A stretch of DNA of 64,000 nt from Isoetes taiwanensis (taxonomy: Eukaryota; Streptophyta; Lycopodiopsida; Isoetales; Isoetaceae): assembly GCA_021234155.1 (NCBI GenBank), contig JAJEKV010000071.1:5206483-5270482 (forward strand). Direction: 5' to 3'. The position numbers were made by a program, and so were the translations under genes. Positions 36,771 to 46,769 of the stretch are shown here, one piece after another. The notes under the pieces are model-generated. The model was not told where the DNA came from, made no database searches, and was given only the letters and a program-made list of their open reading frames with translations. Each line of letters opens with the position of its first letter. Positions within the stretch are counted from its first letter, which is position 1.

Positions 36771-37059
36771 AGAATGATTGAGGTGAATTATTGGGCTTGA
36801 CTTCGGCGCCATTATTGCTCGTGTATTAGACCGTTGTATAAATACAAGTATAATACATCTTTCGTATGGATATATGTATGCTTTTAAAACATGTGCTTGA
36901 GTAATTCAGGTATGGTTGAAATTAGGAACTGCTTGCAGATATACTGGAAGTCGAGTAGCACACCCTTACACTACATTCAGGTATGATACATCAAACAATA
37001 TTCATTGTGGTATTATTTCCTTACATAGCTCTTACACTATACAATGCTAAACAGGTGAT

Positions 37060-37350
37060 TCATTCATCTTCAGGATCTGTAGTAGTGATCCCTGATATTT
37101 CATAGCTCATTCGCTCAGGAAGCCAGATCAGATCGATCGTAACACGAATTGACGCAGGGCAATGAATCTCAGCGCCCAAAGCTTTTCTTCGCAGGTAGGG
37201 ATCAAGAAGAAGATGTCTGCCAGGCAACCAACAAGATCTGAGTGGCTCATTGAGCACTTGATCGCCTCAATGTGGTGAACTGAAGAAGGCGAAAAATCCA
37301 TGGGGGATGAATGAAATTAAGCCCCGAAGTGAGAAGCCTTTATAGTGAAG
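37060..37350 (-). pseudogene. Small-gene array, copy 2
   Basis: ATG 37301 opens HHIEAIKCSMSHSDLV; a shift then leads to LLLDPYLRRKALGAEIHCPA, then LIWLPERMSYEISGITTTDP, then EDE and stop at 37060. The product would be about 80 residues with an acidic tail and no signal peptide or membrane segment. TATA box CACTATAAAGG at about 37338-37348. No known family. One frameshift separates the two halves. Confidence 0.55.
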
Positions 37351-37663
37351 TGGAATGATTGAGGTGAGTTATTGGGGTATACTACACCACCAAAAGTCTG
37401 AACGTGTATCAGACTGTTGTATACGTACAAGAATAATACTTATTTCATACTAATATGCGTATGTTTCAAAACATGTTTGCTTGACGAATTTAGCTATGAT
37501 TGAATTCAATGACAGCTTGCAGAATAAGTGGAGGTGGGATAGCACATCGTTACAATATACTCAGTTAAGGTACGTGATATTACATCCTTAATCAGAATGC
37601 TATTACATCCTTACTTAGTTATTAGGTACCCATGTCATTATTACATTATTAGCAGGTGCAGAT

Positions 37664-37955
37664 TCACTCGTCATCAACATCAAAGCTCGTGATGCCATTC
37701 AGCTCATAGATCTCCCCGATCGTGAAGCCATAAATATGGACTTAACGCTGAAAGTGAGCTTCCTGCAAGCACTAGCAGGTCCATCAGCTTTAGATAAGAG
37801 CCATGGATCAAGCTTAACGCCATTTCTAGCGCATTCGCCGAGATCGTTGTAGCTCAAGTAACACTTGAAAGAGCGGATGTGCTCTGGACGAGGCATCGAG
37901 GAAGCCATGGAAGATGAATGGCCTCTACCCCCTCGTGAAGCCGTTTTTATAGTGA
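37664..37955 (-). pseudogene. Small-gene array, copy 3 (diverged)
   Basis: ATG 37908 opens MASSMPRPEHIRSFKCYLSY, then GVKLDPWLLSKADGPASACR, then LTFSVKSI; after a shift it ends YGFTIGEIYELNGITSFDVD, then DE and stop at 37664. It aligns residue for residue with copies 1 and 2 (HIRSFKC with HIEAIKC, LDPWL with LDPYL, YELNGIT with YEISGIT), so protein similarity outlasts DNA similarity. TATA box CACTATAAAAACGG at 37941-37954 with a very short leader. Confidence 0.55.
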
Positions 37956-38223
37956 AGTAAACTTATTGATGTGAATTATTGGCATACAATGTAGGGCCAT
38001 TATTGAGCTTATACGAGTGTCATGTACACGTACAAGTATAACACAAAATTTGTATGTATATGTGTATGTTAATTACCTCATGTTTGTTGGGCTCGAGTAC
38101 TAGGTGAAAGTATTCGTGCTTGAGCAAATAAGGTGTGCTCAAAATTCTCAAAATTGCGTTATTTTATCCAATTAATGAAATCATGCTTTGAAGTTAAATG
38201 CTGCTAACCAACCCTACACTATC

Positions 38224-39257
38224 ATGGAGCAGCCAGACCGAGCTTTTGCCTTCACCAAGTTTTACCCCTCGCCTAACCATGAGGAAGATCCCGATGACCT
38301 CATTAGAACTGAGGCCCAAAGAATTATGCACCTGGCTAGGTTAGAAGACCTCCAGCAAATAGCTAGTGGCCTCCCAGAAGTGCGTGCCAACCATTTTTAC
38401 TACCTTGGTAGAGGCCATGTGCTTATCTGCATGGACCACTACAACCTTCCTCCGTTCCATTGGAATGCTGAGTCAAATAGCTTCATTTTCGAGAATGCAC
38501 TACCTAGCTTCACACAAGACCGCATAGACGTCGTGCAAGCTGACATGCGAGCTTACCCGGACCGGTACCATACGGAGATTGCCAGGCGGATACAAGTGCG
38601 CCAGGACAAGGAAGCCCGGGATGCTGAGAGAGAGAGGCTCCGTAAGGCAGCGGAGGATGCCCAAACGCAGCAGGGCGGGGTTTAGAATGTCGAGCAGCAA
38701 GAGGATCAGCATGTGAGCCAGGAAGGAGATCAGAATCCTGTTGTCCCAGATAAGGAGGAGCGGTGGGGTAATAGGAAGAGGAAGCATACGAAGCCCACAC
38801 GGGGGGGCGTCAATTACAAGACCCGGCTTCAGAAGGATGCCCAAATTGGAAAGAACACGTCGGCTCAGTGTCGGGAACAGATTGTGCAGCGGGCGAAACA
38901 TCCCTCGACCGGCGGGAAGTCCTTGCGATTGCTCCAGGCAACTGTCAAGCCAAAAGGAAGCCCCATAGGTTCCGACTGGGCACAGTAGCTCTTCGCGAGA
39001 TACGTAAGTATCAGAAGACTACTGAGCCATTGATACGTCGGCTACCTTTTTAGCGACTTGTCCGGGAGATTGCCCAAGAATTTAAGACCGATCTGAGGTT
39101 TCAGGCCTTTGCTATCCTCGCACTCCAGGAGGCTGCCAAGGCTTACCTCATAGAGATTTTGAGTGACGCCAACCTCTGCGCCATCCATGCAAAGTGGGTT
39201 ACCATAATGCCCAAGGATATCCAGCTCGCAAGAAGGATCCGAGGGGAGTTTCGGTGA
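38224..39257 (+). pseudogene. Unknown ORF ending in a histone H3-like domain
   Basis: ATG 38224 opens about 150 residues without known family (DRAFAFTKFYPSPNHEEDPD, then HVLICMDHYNLPPFHWNAES, then a charged helix). A TAG at 38683 interrupts the frame, which then runs on through a basic stretch ([16 protein letters not shown]). From 38887 it reads [11 protein letters not shown], close to the H3 tail. After a shift the H3 fold follows: [20 protein letters not shown], then LIRRLPF, a TAG at 39051 where H3 has Gln, [17 protein letters not shown], then [18 protein letters not shown] and [17 protein letters not shown], stop 39255. Loop 1 is canonical, not CENH3-like. The tail between LQAT and KPHR is shortened. 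No introns in the H3 part. It lies inside E1 upstream of gag. Confidence 0.8.
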
Positions 39258-39519
39258 CTATGGGACCTTCTTTGTTTTGTTGTAAAATTTTGTAGATCTA
39301 TCTATGTAAAATACTCTTTTTGTGAAGCTATAAATATAAAAGTGTCTCTTTCCGCCACTTGGTGTGTACCTAAGTCTAAATTATTAAATAAATAATAATT
39401 TTTTTAATAACCTAGGAAAGCGTGCCGAAAAGTATAAAGTCACTTTTTTGGCCCATTAGGGTTTCATTTTCGTTTTTGCTTCTAGGGTTCGTCTCTTCCT
39501 TTCTTGCGCCTTCTTCCTC
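39258..39519. other. Spacer, AT-rich
   Basis: No gene seen; it could serve as the 3' end of the H3-like ORF and the leader of the next one. Confidence 0.5.
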
Positions 39520-40503
39520 ATGGCTCGCCCAATGCTACAGCAGTGGTACCTGGATGGCGAACACTGGGACCCCACGGTTCCCTTTGATCTTATCCATCCC
39601 CATCTGCTCCAGCAAGTGGACCTCATCAGCAATATGCAGGCGCACCCCGACTACGCTGCCTTCCTTCAATTCTACTGTGAGGAGATTGTGCCTGCTTGCG
39701 TCTTTAATGAAGACGACTCACAGCTCTACCTCGACTTCCACACCTTGCTCGAGATGCTAGGAGGTGATGAGCATGGCCGGAATGTCATCAAGGGCATAAG
39801 GAGGCGAGGGATCGACCTCCCCATTGTTACTATAGATCGGGAAGTCTGTTTTGAGGCCCGATTTGCACTGGCCATCATTATGGACCAGTATATTGAGGAT
39901 GAGCAGATACCTGCCGAGAGTACCTCCTGACCCGGAAGACGATCAAGTCGTTGACGAGCAGGACTTTGCACGGTGGAGGGAGCTAGCCACCGAAGCACCG
40001 GCAGGCGAAGATAAAGCCCTCAAGCTCGAAGGGCTAAACCTCCTCCCTACCGTGCTCTTGAACAACCAAGAGTACCTGATTCTAGAGGACATCATGTGGG
40101 CTTACCGCGTCATTGCTGACATGCGGGGTCGCCGTAAGATAGAGGTCCTCTATGATCTTGCCGAGTACTGCCAGGATGACTTCCTCGACTTTACGACACC
40201 GGTTGTGCATCTGCCACAAGTCGAGAACTTGTTGGTATATCGGCCAGAAGAGCTAGAGCCCGTTGAGACCCTTTTGTCTCTTCGGCAGTTCCTATTGACT
40301 GATACACCCCAGCCTCCGGAGGAGCAGTTTGCCGCTCACATGCGGCCTCCTCCTGCAGATCAGCCATTGCAGATCACCATGGGAGGGGTGGATCAAGAAG
40401 AGGAAGACCTTTGGGACACTAAGGTGAGCCTTAGGGATGATAAGGAAGAAGCAGAGCAAGAGAAGATCCCCGTTAACTTGGAAAAGGAAGCGGAGACCTC
40501 CAG

Positions 40504-40508
40504 GGATC
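40504..40508. repeat. Target-site duplication of copia, left copy
   Basis: GGATC, repeated at 45525-45529 after the other LTR. Confidence 0.92.
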
Positions 40509-40859
40509 TGTTATTTATGATGTCTTGAGGCTGGGATTTGAACCCAAGTTTAATTCCAATACTCAGCCTCCTACAATCAGCTCCAGCAGCTCTGCTTGCA
40601 AGACTCCCTCTGATGCTACAGACAACAGAAGCAACTCCGGCTCCCGCTCCAGGCAAATCGGCCCCACAGGCCTGCTCCAGCCACTTCGGCTCCCCTGAAC
40701 CAAAATCCGGCTCTATCACTGCTTCACCGTGTTCACTGCCCTAATCGTCCGCCAGGTTACAGAACAGAAAAATTCATATATTTCGAAAAGCTCCATATTT
40801 TTATTATTAACAAAACCATAGTCTTTTATTTGATTAAACCATGACCCATGTTCCCAACA
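40509..40859 (-). repeat. Copia 3' LTR
   Basis: 351 bp; carries nine extra bases (ACCATGACC) relative to the other LTR. Confidence 0.93.
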
Positions 40860-40867
40860 TCCCTTCC

Positions 40868-43800
40868 TCATGATTTAATCAAAATATCTCCTTTATCAAT
40901 ACCAAGTTTGTATCTGAGATCTTCAAATCTACTTCCTCTTAAAGGCTTTGTAAGAATATCTGCAAGCTGATGATCTGTAGTAACATACTGGACATTTATT
41001 TGTTTTTTTTCCACCATATCTCTTAGAAAATGCATATGCATTTCAATGTGTTTCGTCCTTTCATGAAGAACAGGATTCTTACACATCTGAATACAACTCA
41101 TATTGTCACATTGTAGCTCTGTAGGATTTCTTTGTGGCACATCTAGTTCCTGTAATAATTTTCTAAGCCAGATAATCTCCTTAGCAGCTAATGTGCAAGC
41201 TGCATATTCTGCTTCTGCTGTTGATAAGGCAATAGATTCTTGTTTCTTACATTTCCATGAAATTAAGCTTCCACCTAAGCACATAGCAAAACCCGAAGTG
41301 GATCTTCTTGTATCTAAATCTCCTCCCCAATCTGAATCTGCGAATGCTTTTAAAATCATATTATCATTTTTATATTGAATGCCAAGATCTAGAGTACCTT
41401 TCAAATATCGTAGAACACACTTGGCTATCGCCCAGTGACACCTGCCAGGATTATTCCCAAACCTCATTAGCAAATTGACCACAAACGATATGTCAGGTCT
41501 AGTGCAATTAGCGATGTATAAAAGACATCCCACTAATTCTCTGTATGGCACGTCTTCCATATCTCTATACTCCGCTTCTATTTGAGGTCTTATGCTGCTA
41601 GATAATTTTTGTCCTGGGACAATTGGAGTGCTTACAACCTTACAACTTTCCATTTTGAACCTTTTCAACATTCCTTGTATGTTTTTTGCCTGTGTCAAAG
41701 TAAGTGTCTTTGCTGTCCTGTTTCTAGAGACTTCCATTCCTAAGAAACTCTTAAGTTCACCCAAATCTGTCATCTGAAACTTCCCTTTAAGAATTTGTTT
41801 ACAACAATATAAGCACTCCATATTATTGGATACCATAATACAGTCATCCACGTACAGAGCTATCAGACAGTAGCCACTGTTATTTTTGTATAGATAAATA
41901 TTCCCATTAGTATCCAATTTTCTGAAACCTTGTTGCTTCAGAAATTTATCTATGCATTGATATCACTGCCTTGGAGACTGTCTTAGACCATATACTGCCT
42001 TTTTCAATCTCCATACTTTATTTGATCCTTCCTCAAAGCCAGGTGCTTGTTTCATATAAATTTCTTCATGAAGATCAGCATTCAAGAAAGCCGTTTTAAC
42101 ATCCATGTGATGCACATCTAAGTCTCTAGCATTTGCTAATGCTAGTAACAGCCTGATACTTGTAATTTTCACTAACGGGGAGAACGTCTCGTCATAATCC
42201 ACACCCTTCATTTGTGAAAACCCTTGTGCCACAAGTCTTGCTTTATACTTCTTTTCTCCATCAACTCCTGTTTTAATTCTGTAAACCCATTTATTTCCAA
42301 CGATATTTTTATTGAGAGGTTTATTGACAAGCTCATAGGTACCTGTGGCCTTAAACGAATTCATCTCATCAACCATCGCACGCGTCCAGAATTCTGCATC
42401 ATCACCACTTACAGCATCGTCATAACCTGTTGGCAACTCAGAGTTTAATATATTCATGATTTCTGGTGTATCATCACTGTGTAATCGTCTACTTTTTCCA
42501 CTGATATCAAATCTCCCGTATCTGCTCAAATCCACATGTGACTGTGCCTCCTCTCTAAGTATCTCCGCATGTGTTCTCCTTTTCCTTGGTCTATCACGTT
42601 GTACTTCTTCCGCGTGCACTTGTTCTGCTTGTTCTGATACAATTTCATGTTCTGTTACTCTGTCACTTTCGAAAATTGTTCCACCATCATTAGCCTTCAC
42701 AATAGCGGGCTTCGTTACCCCATCATCATGCCACTCACTTCCATCACTATCAGAATCATAGTCATCATAGTGAACTTTAATTCTTGTAAAATCCGATCCC
42801 TGTACAACAGACTTGTCACTAGAAGATTTACATTTATTTGCTTTTAGGAAATCTCTGTATAGAATGTTTTCATCAAACACCACGTCCCTACTTATTATAA
42901 CCTTCCTTGTTTGTGGATCATATAATCTGTATCCCTTGCTTTCAAGATCATATCCTACAAGAAAGGTGATAAGGGACTTATCATCCAATTTTTGTCTGTC
43001 TTCATCAGGTATATGAGTATATGCCATACATCCATATACCTTCAGTAAGGAGTATACATTTTCAACATGACCTTGATCCCACACATTTTTAGGTGTTTTG
43101 CCAAGCAAACTTACTGAAGGTATCCTGTTTTGAATAAACACATCAGTCTTAAGAGCTTCCTCCCATAGAAATTTTGGTAAGCCTGCTTGTTTTAACATCG
43201 ACCTTGTAGCATTCAATAAGGTCCTGTTTTTACGTTCTGCAACACCATTTTGTTGTGGTGTTGCTCTACATGTTAACTGTCTTTTAATCCCTGCCTGTTT
43301 ACAAAAGGATTCAAATATTTTGGCCATATACTCTCCTCCTCTATCACTTCTTAAACAAACAATCTGATTTCCTGTTTCCCTTTCACATTCAGCTACAAAC
43401 ATTTTGAATGCTTGTAGTGTTTCACTTTTCTTCCTTAAGAGATACAGTTTTGTCATTCTAGAATGATCATCAATAAATGTCACGAAGTATCTCTTACCTG
43501 TTCTGCCAGTAATGTTTAGGGGTCCGCACAGATCCGAATGAACAAGTTCCAATTTCTCATTAGCTCTTGCTCCATGTTTCTTAAAAGGAAGTCTTGACTG
43601 TTTGCCAAACATACATCCTGGACACAACAACCCTTTTGCATCATGTATTTCCTTTTCTTTTATCAGGCCAAGCTTATACAACTGCTTCATATATTTTAGG
43701 CTTGCATCCCCAAGCCTTTCATGCCACATTCTGACAACATCTAGTGGTTTTGCAACAATACTAAACAAATGTGGAGAATAAGCATCATTCAGCACAAATA

Positions 43801-45163
43801 ATTTCCCAACGCGCTTTGCCAAGAAATGAACTTTATTATTCTTCAAAATTTTACATACATGTTTATCAAAATGCACCTCAAAATCCAAATCTACCAACTG
43901 AGAAACCGAAACTAAGTTCTTTACAAGCCCAGGTACACACAAAACATTTTTTAAAGTCACTGGCCAGCCCTCCAAATTGTACAACTGCAAAATTCCCTTT
44001 TTCAAGACTTTTTGCTCCCTTCCATCTCCCAGCTTCACATGCGAAGTTTTAGCCGTATCCTCCTGCTCAGTTAACAAGCCTGAAGCTTTCAAGACTGTTG
44101 CTTCAGCTCCACTATCTATAACCAAGGTATTTTCATCAGTGTCTACTTTTGGCACAAAGGAAGAACATGCAATTGGAATTACCTCATCCTCTTCATCTTC
44201 TGTAGTATCAAGAGTTCCAATTTCTTCAGCTCCCACATTCAAGGCCGATGCTCCACCTCTTCTGCCTCTTCCCCTAAAACTTGCTCTTCCTCTTCTACCC
44301 CTGTTTGTGTTTTTAGGACTTGAGCAAGCAGCAGAAAAATGACCATAGCCTCCACAATTGTAACAAGTTACATCAGTTCTAACCTCAGTCTTTCCAATCT
44401 TTGGACAATTTGACTTAAAATGCCCATATTGTCCACATTTAAAGCAAGCTCCAGCAGGTGATCTATTCTCCGTACTATCTTGAAACTTTCCCTTTCCTTT
44501 TTTAACAACAAGTATTTCAGAGGACTCACCTATTTCACCTTGCATAACTTTCCTTTGCTCAAGTTCAGTATGAGCCATTCTCTCTGCATGATCTCGGTCT
44601 TTTGCCACCTGTCTGATTAAAGTAGAGAGATTCTCCATATCTGAAAACATCTTAGCTACATTATTTATGTGTGCCTCCCTGGATAACCCTGCACCGGCAA
44701 CCTCAAGGTCTGCGCACAAACTATCAAATCTCTGAAACAAATCACCAATGCTGATTTGACCATCATATTTCAATTTCCTTAACTCGGACTCTAGCACATC
44801 TATCTGTGAAGATGACTTCCTCTCATATTGATTTAACATGTATTTCCACATCTCCCTAGGACTAAGCCCTCTGATTTTTAATAAAATTCCAGGACTTACC
44901 TTGCACATAATGATGCCCTTGGCTTGAAGTATCTTGAGAGCATCCGATTTAGCAGCAGCATCATCTTTACTGCTACCAGCTTCAACCTCAGTTTTTACAG
45001 CAGTCTTCAGCTCAGCAGTAGGTGTTACAGATGGGTCTACTATGTCCCAAAGCCCTTCAAACATCAAGATCTCCCGAATTGTCTCTTTCCAGATTTGAAA
45101 CCCTCCTTCACCTTTAAAGACATCCACAGTATTCAGCAACGATGCTCCAAATCTAGTGTCCAT
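40868..45163 (-). pseudogene. Copia gag-pol polyprotein with one premature stop
   Basis: 1431 codons in a single frame broken only by TGA at 41965-41963, in RT after YGLRQSPRQ where copia proteins have Trp. Order: Gag (about 1-235), two CCHC knuckles (240-253 CFKCGQYGHFKSNC; 267-280 CYNCGGYGHFSAAC), aspartic protease (VIDSGAEATVL, Asp 350), pre-integrase zinc region (HERLGDASLKYM ... CPGCMFGKQ), integrase core with VHSDLCGPL, RSDRGGEY and QNGVAERKNR, RT with ARLVAQGF, HHMDVKTAFLNA and, after the stop, ALYVDDCIMVS, then RNase H (ADSDWGGDLDTRRSTSGF, LSTAEAEYAA). The start is the first ATG, next to the primer site. Mobile recently; this copy could not make full RT without readthrough or complementation. 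Confidence 0.95.
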
Positions 45164-45182
45164 CCTTTAACTCTGATACCAC

Positions 45183-45524
45183 TGTTATTTATGATGTCTT
45201 GAGGCTGGGATTTGAACCCAAGTATAATTCCGATACTCAGCCTCCTACAATCAGCTCCAGCAGCTCTGCTTGCAAGACTCCCTCTGATGCTACAGACAAC
45301 AGAAGCAACTCCGGCTCCCGCTCCAGGCAAATCGGCCCCACAGGCCTGCTCCAGCCACTTCGGCTCCCCTGAACCAAAATCCGGCTCTATCACTGCTTCA
45401 CCGTGTTCACTGCCCTAATCGTCCGCCAGGTTACAGAACAGAAAAATTCATATATTTCGAAAAGCTCCATATTTTTATTATTAACAAAACCATAGTCTTT
45501 TATTTGATTAACATGTTCCCAACA
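45183..45524 (-). repeat. Copia 5' LTR
   Basis: 342 bp, ending at the target duplication GGATC 45525-45529. Confidence 0.93.
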
Positions 45525-45849
45525 GGATCCCCAAATTAGGGCAATGGGCAACCATTTGACCCAATTCTTCCTTTCAGCTTTCCAGCAAGGAGAGGTCCTG
45601 TTCTTCTCCAAGAACTTGGGGCCTTCTTCGGAAGCATCTTGGTGGGCACTTCGTGCAATATCCACCTTGGAATTGGGGGACGTGGCGGGCTGCGCTAATA
45701 TGTGACTCCTTGTGGCGGCACCCTTGGCCACTTGCTTGCCACCAGAGGCAGCAGCTCGAGCCGCCCTCTCTGCTAGCCCCAGCACCATTTTGATGCGCTA
45801 CCGACCACCTCCTCAGCCTATGGACGATGAGGAGGAAATTAGTCCTTAG

Positions 45850-46528
45850 ATATTTTTTTTTTCAAATCTATATTTTTGTATTGCATATAGATGTAATCTT
45901 TGATTGGCATTTTCTAAGCCATCATATAATATATGTGCTATTTTCTTGTGCTTTATAATTATTGTATCGTTGGCTACGATTCAATTGTGTCCCTATGATA
46001 CTTGTTTGTCTCTTTTAGAGTATAAGAAATTGTTCGATATTCTATATTCATTCTTGCCGTCTTACAGACGATGAGCTCGAGGAAATCGAGGACAGAATAA
46101 CCAATGAATTATGAAGGGACGATCAGGGACCTCCTGACCAAGATTATGGCCAACGGTATGGGGAGTATCCGGATCGGGATGATGAGTACGAAGCAGGGGA
46201 ACCCGTAAAAGCCGGAGAGCCCTATGATTCAACTAGAGGCTTGGAAATAGTCAATATTCTCCGTGAGCGCGCCTTTGAGCATCTTCAACAAACTCTTCGT
46301 CGTACATGGGATTACTGGGAAATGACAAAGCATGAAGCTTATGCCGACGCCAATGACCATTTATGGCAGATCTTTTATGCGTTAAGAGATCTTTTTAGCC
46401 TACTCATCATAAGTCCTACATTAGATTACCAGTACGTTATCATCCAGGCATGGGCTCGCTACAAGGTAGTAAGGGCAGTACGGGAGAGCGTCCGTTACTC
46501 TATCCTGTACCCTTTTGCACAGCCCTAG
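45850..46528 (+). pseudogene. Small unknown E1 ORF before gag
   Basis: From about 46070 one frame reads DDELEEIEDRITNEL, stop TGA 46112, then RDDEYEAGEPVKAGE, LEIVNILRERAFEHLQQTLR and AWARYKVVRAVRESVRYSIL to a stop at 46526. Acidic start, helical middle, no known domain. CTTACAG at 46063-46069 looks like an acceptor, so it could be the last exon of the ORF ending at 45849, but no clear donor is seen. 45850-46060 itself is AT-rich and non-coding. Confidence 0.4.
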
Positions 46529-46769
46529 GCCTGACTTCCCCAGTTTCTTTTTATGCTTAAGTATGAGTTGTTAAAGAATTGCCCAAGGTATAATCACTAC
46601 CTCTGTACTGTATAACCTTAAGTTTTGTTAAAGATATATCTCCAATGTAACTGCTACTTTGACTTTTCTTCCATTCTCTTGTATTGTCTTCATTATTATT
46701 TTCTAGCACTACTTAAAATGATCTTCTTTGTGACACGTGGTATCACAATAATTCTCCTTATACCTTCTT
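46529..46769 (+). other. Spacer before gag
   Basis: AT-rich, no gene seen. Confidence 0.5.

Larger units (their letters stand above)
40509..45524 (-). mobile_element. Young Ty1/copia retrotransposon
   Basis: LTRs 45183-45524 (5' in its own sense) and 40509-40859 differ by two substitutions and a 9-bp indel by eye, so the insertion is recent. Ends TGTTGGGAAC ... AAATAACA, 5-bp duplication GGATC. Primer site TGGTATCAGAGTTAAAGG follows the 5' LTR (about 45181-45164) and the start codon comes immediately after. Polypurine tract GAGGAAGGGA precedes the 3' LTR (40869-40860). It lies antisense to E1 and cuts an E1 ORF. Confidence 0.95.
39520..45849 (+). pseudogene. Unknown E1 ORF, split by the copia insertion
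   Basis: ATG 39520 opens ARPMLQQWYLDGEHWDPTVP, then VDLISNMQAHPDYAAFLQFY; the frame shifts near 39920 and continues PPDPEDDQVVDEQDFARWRE, then TVLLNNQEYLILEDIMWAYR to 40503. Leaving out the copia element and one GGATC, the same frame resumes at 45530 (MGNHLTQFFLSAFQQGEVLF) and ends at 45849 in an acidic tail (PMDDEEEIS). A TGA at 45703 interrupts it. About 430 residues in all, acidic, no recognised domain. Its place before gag suggests an extra ORF of the retroelement. Confidence 0.6.

Noticed and set aside
36482..37955. Programmed frameshifting in the small-gene array
   Set aside because: All three copies need one shift, but at different positions, which points to independent decay.
38887..39257. 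Centromeric histone CENH3
   Set aside because: Loop 1 is short and canonical (FKTDLRFQ) and the C-terminus follows ordinary H3.
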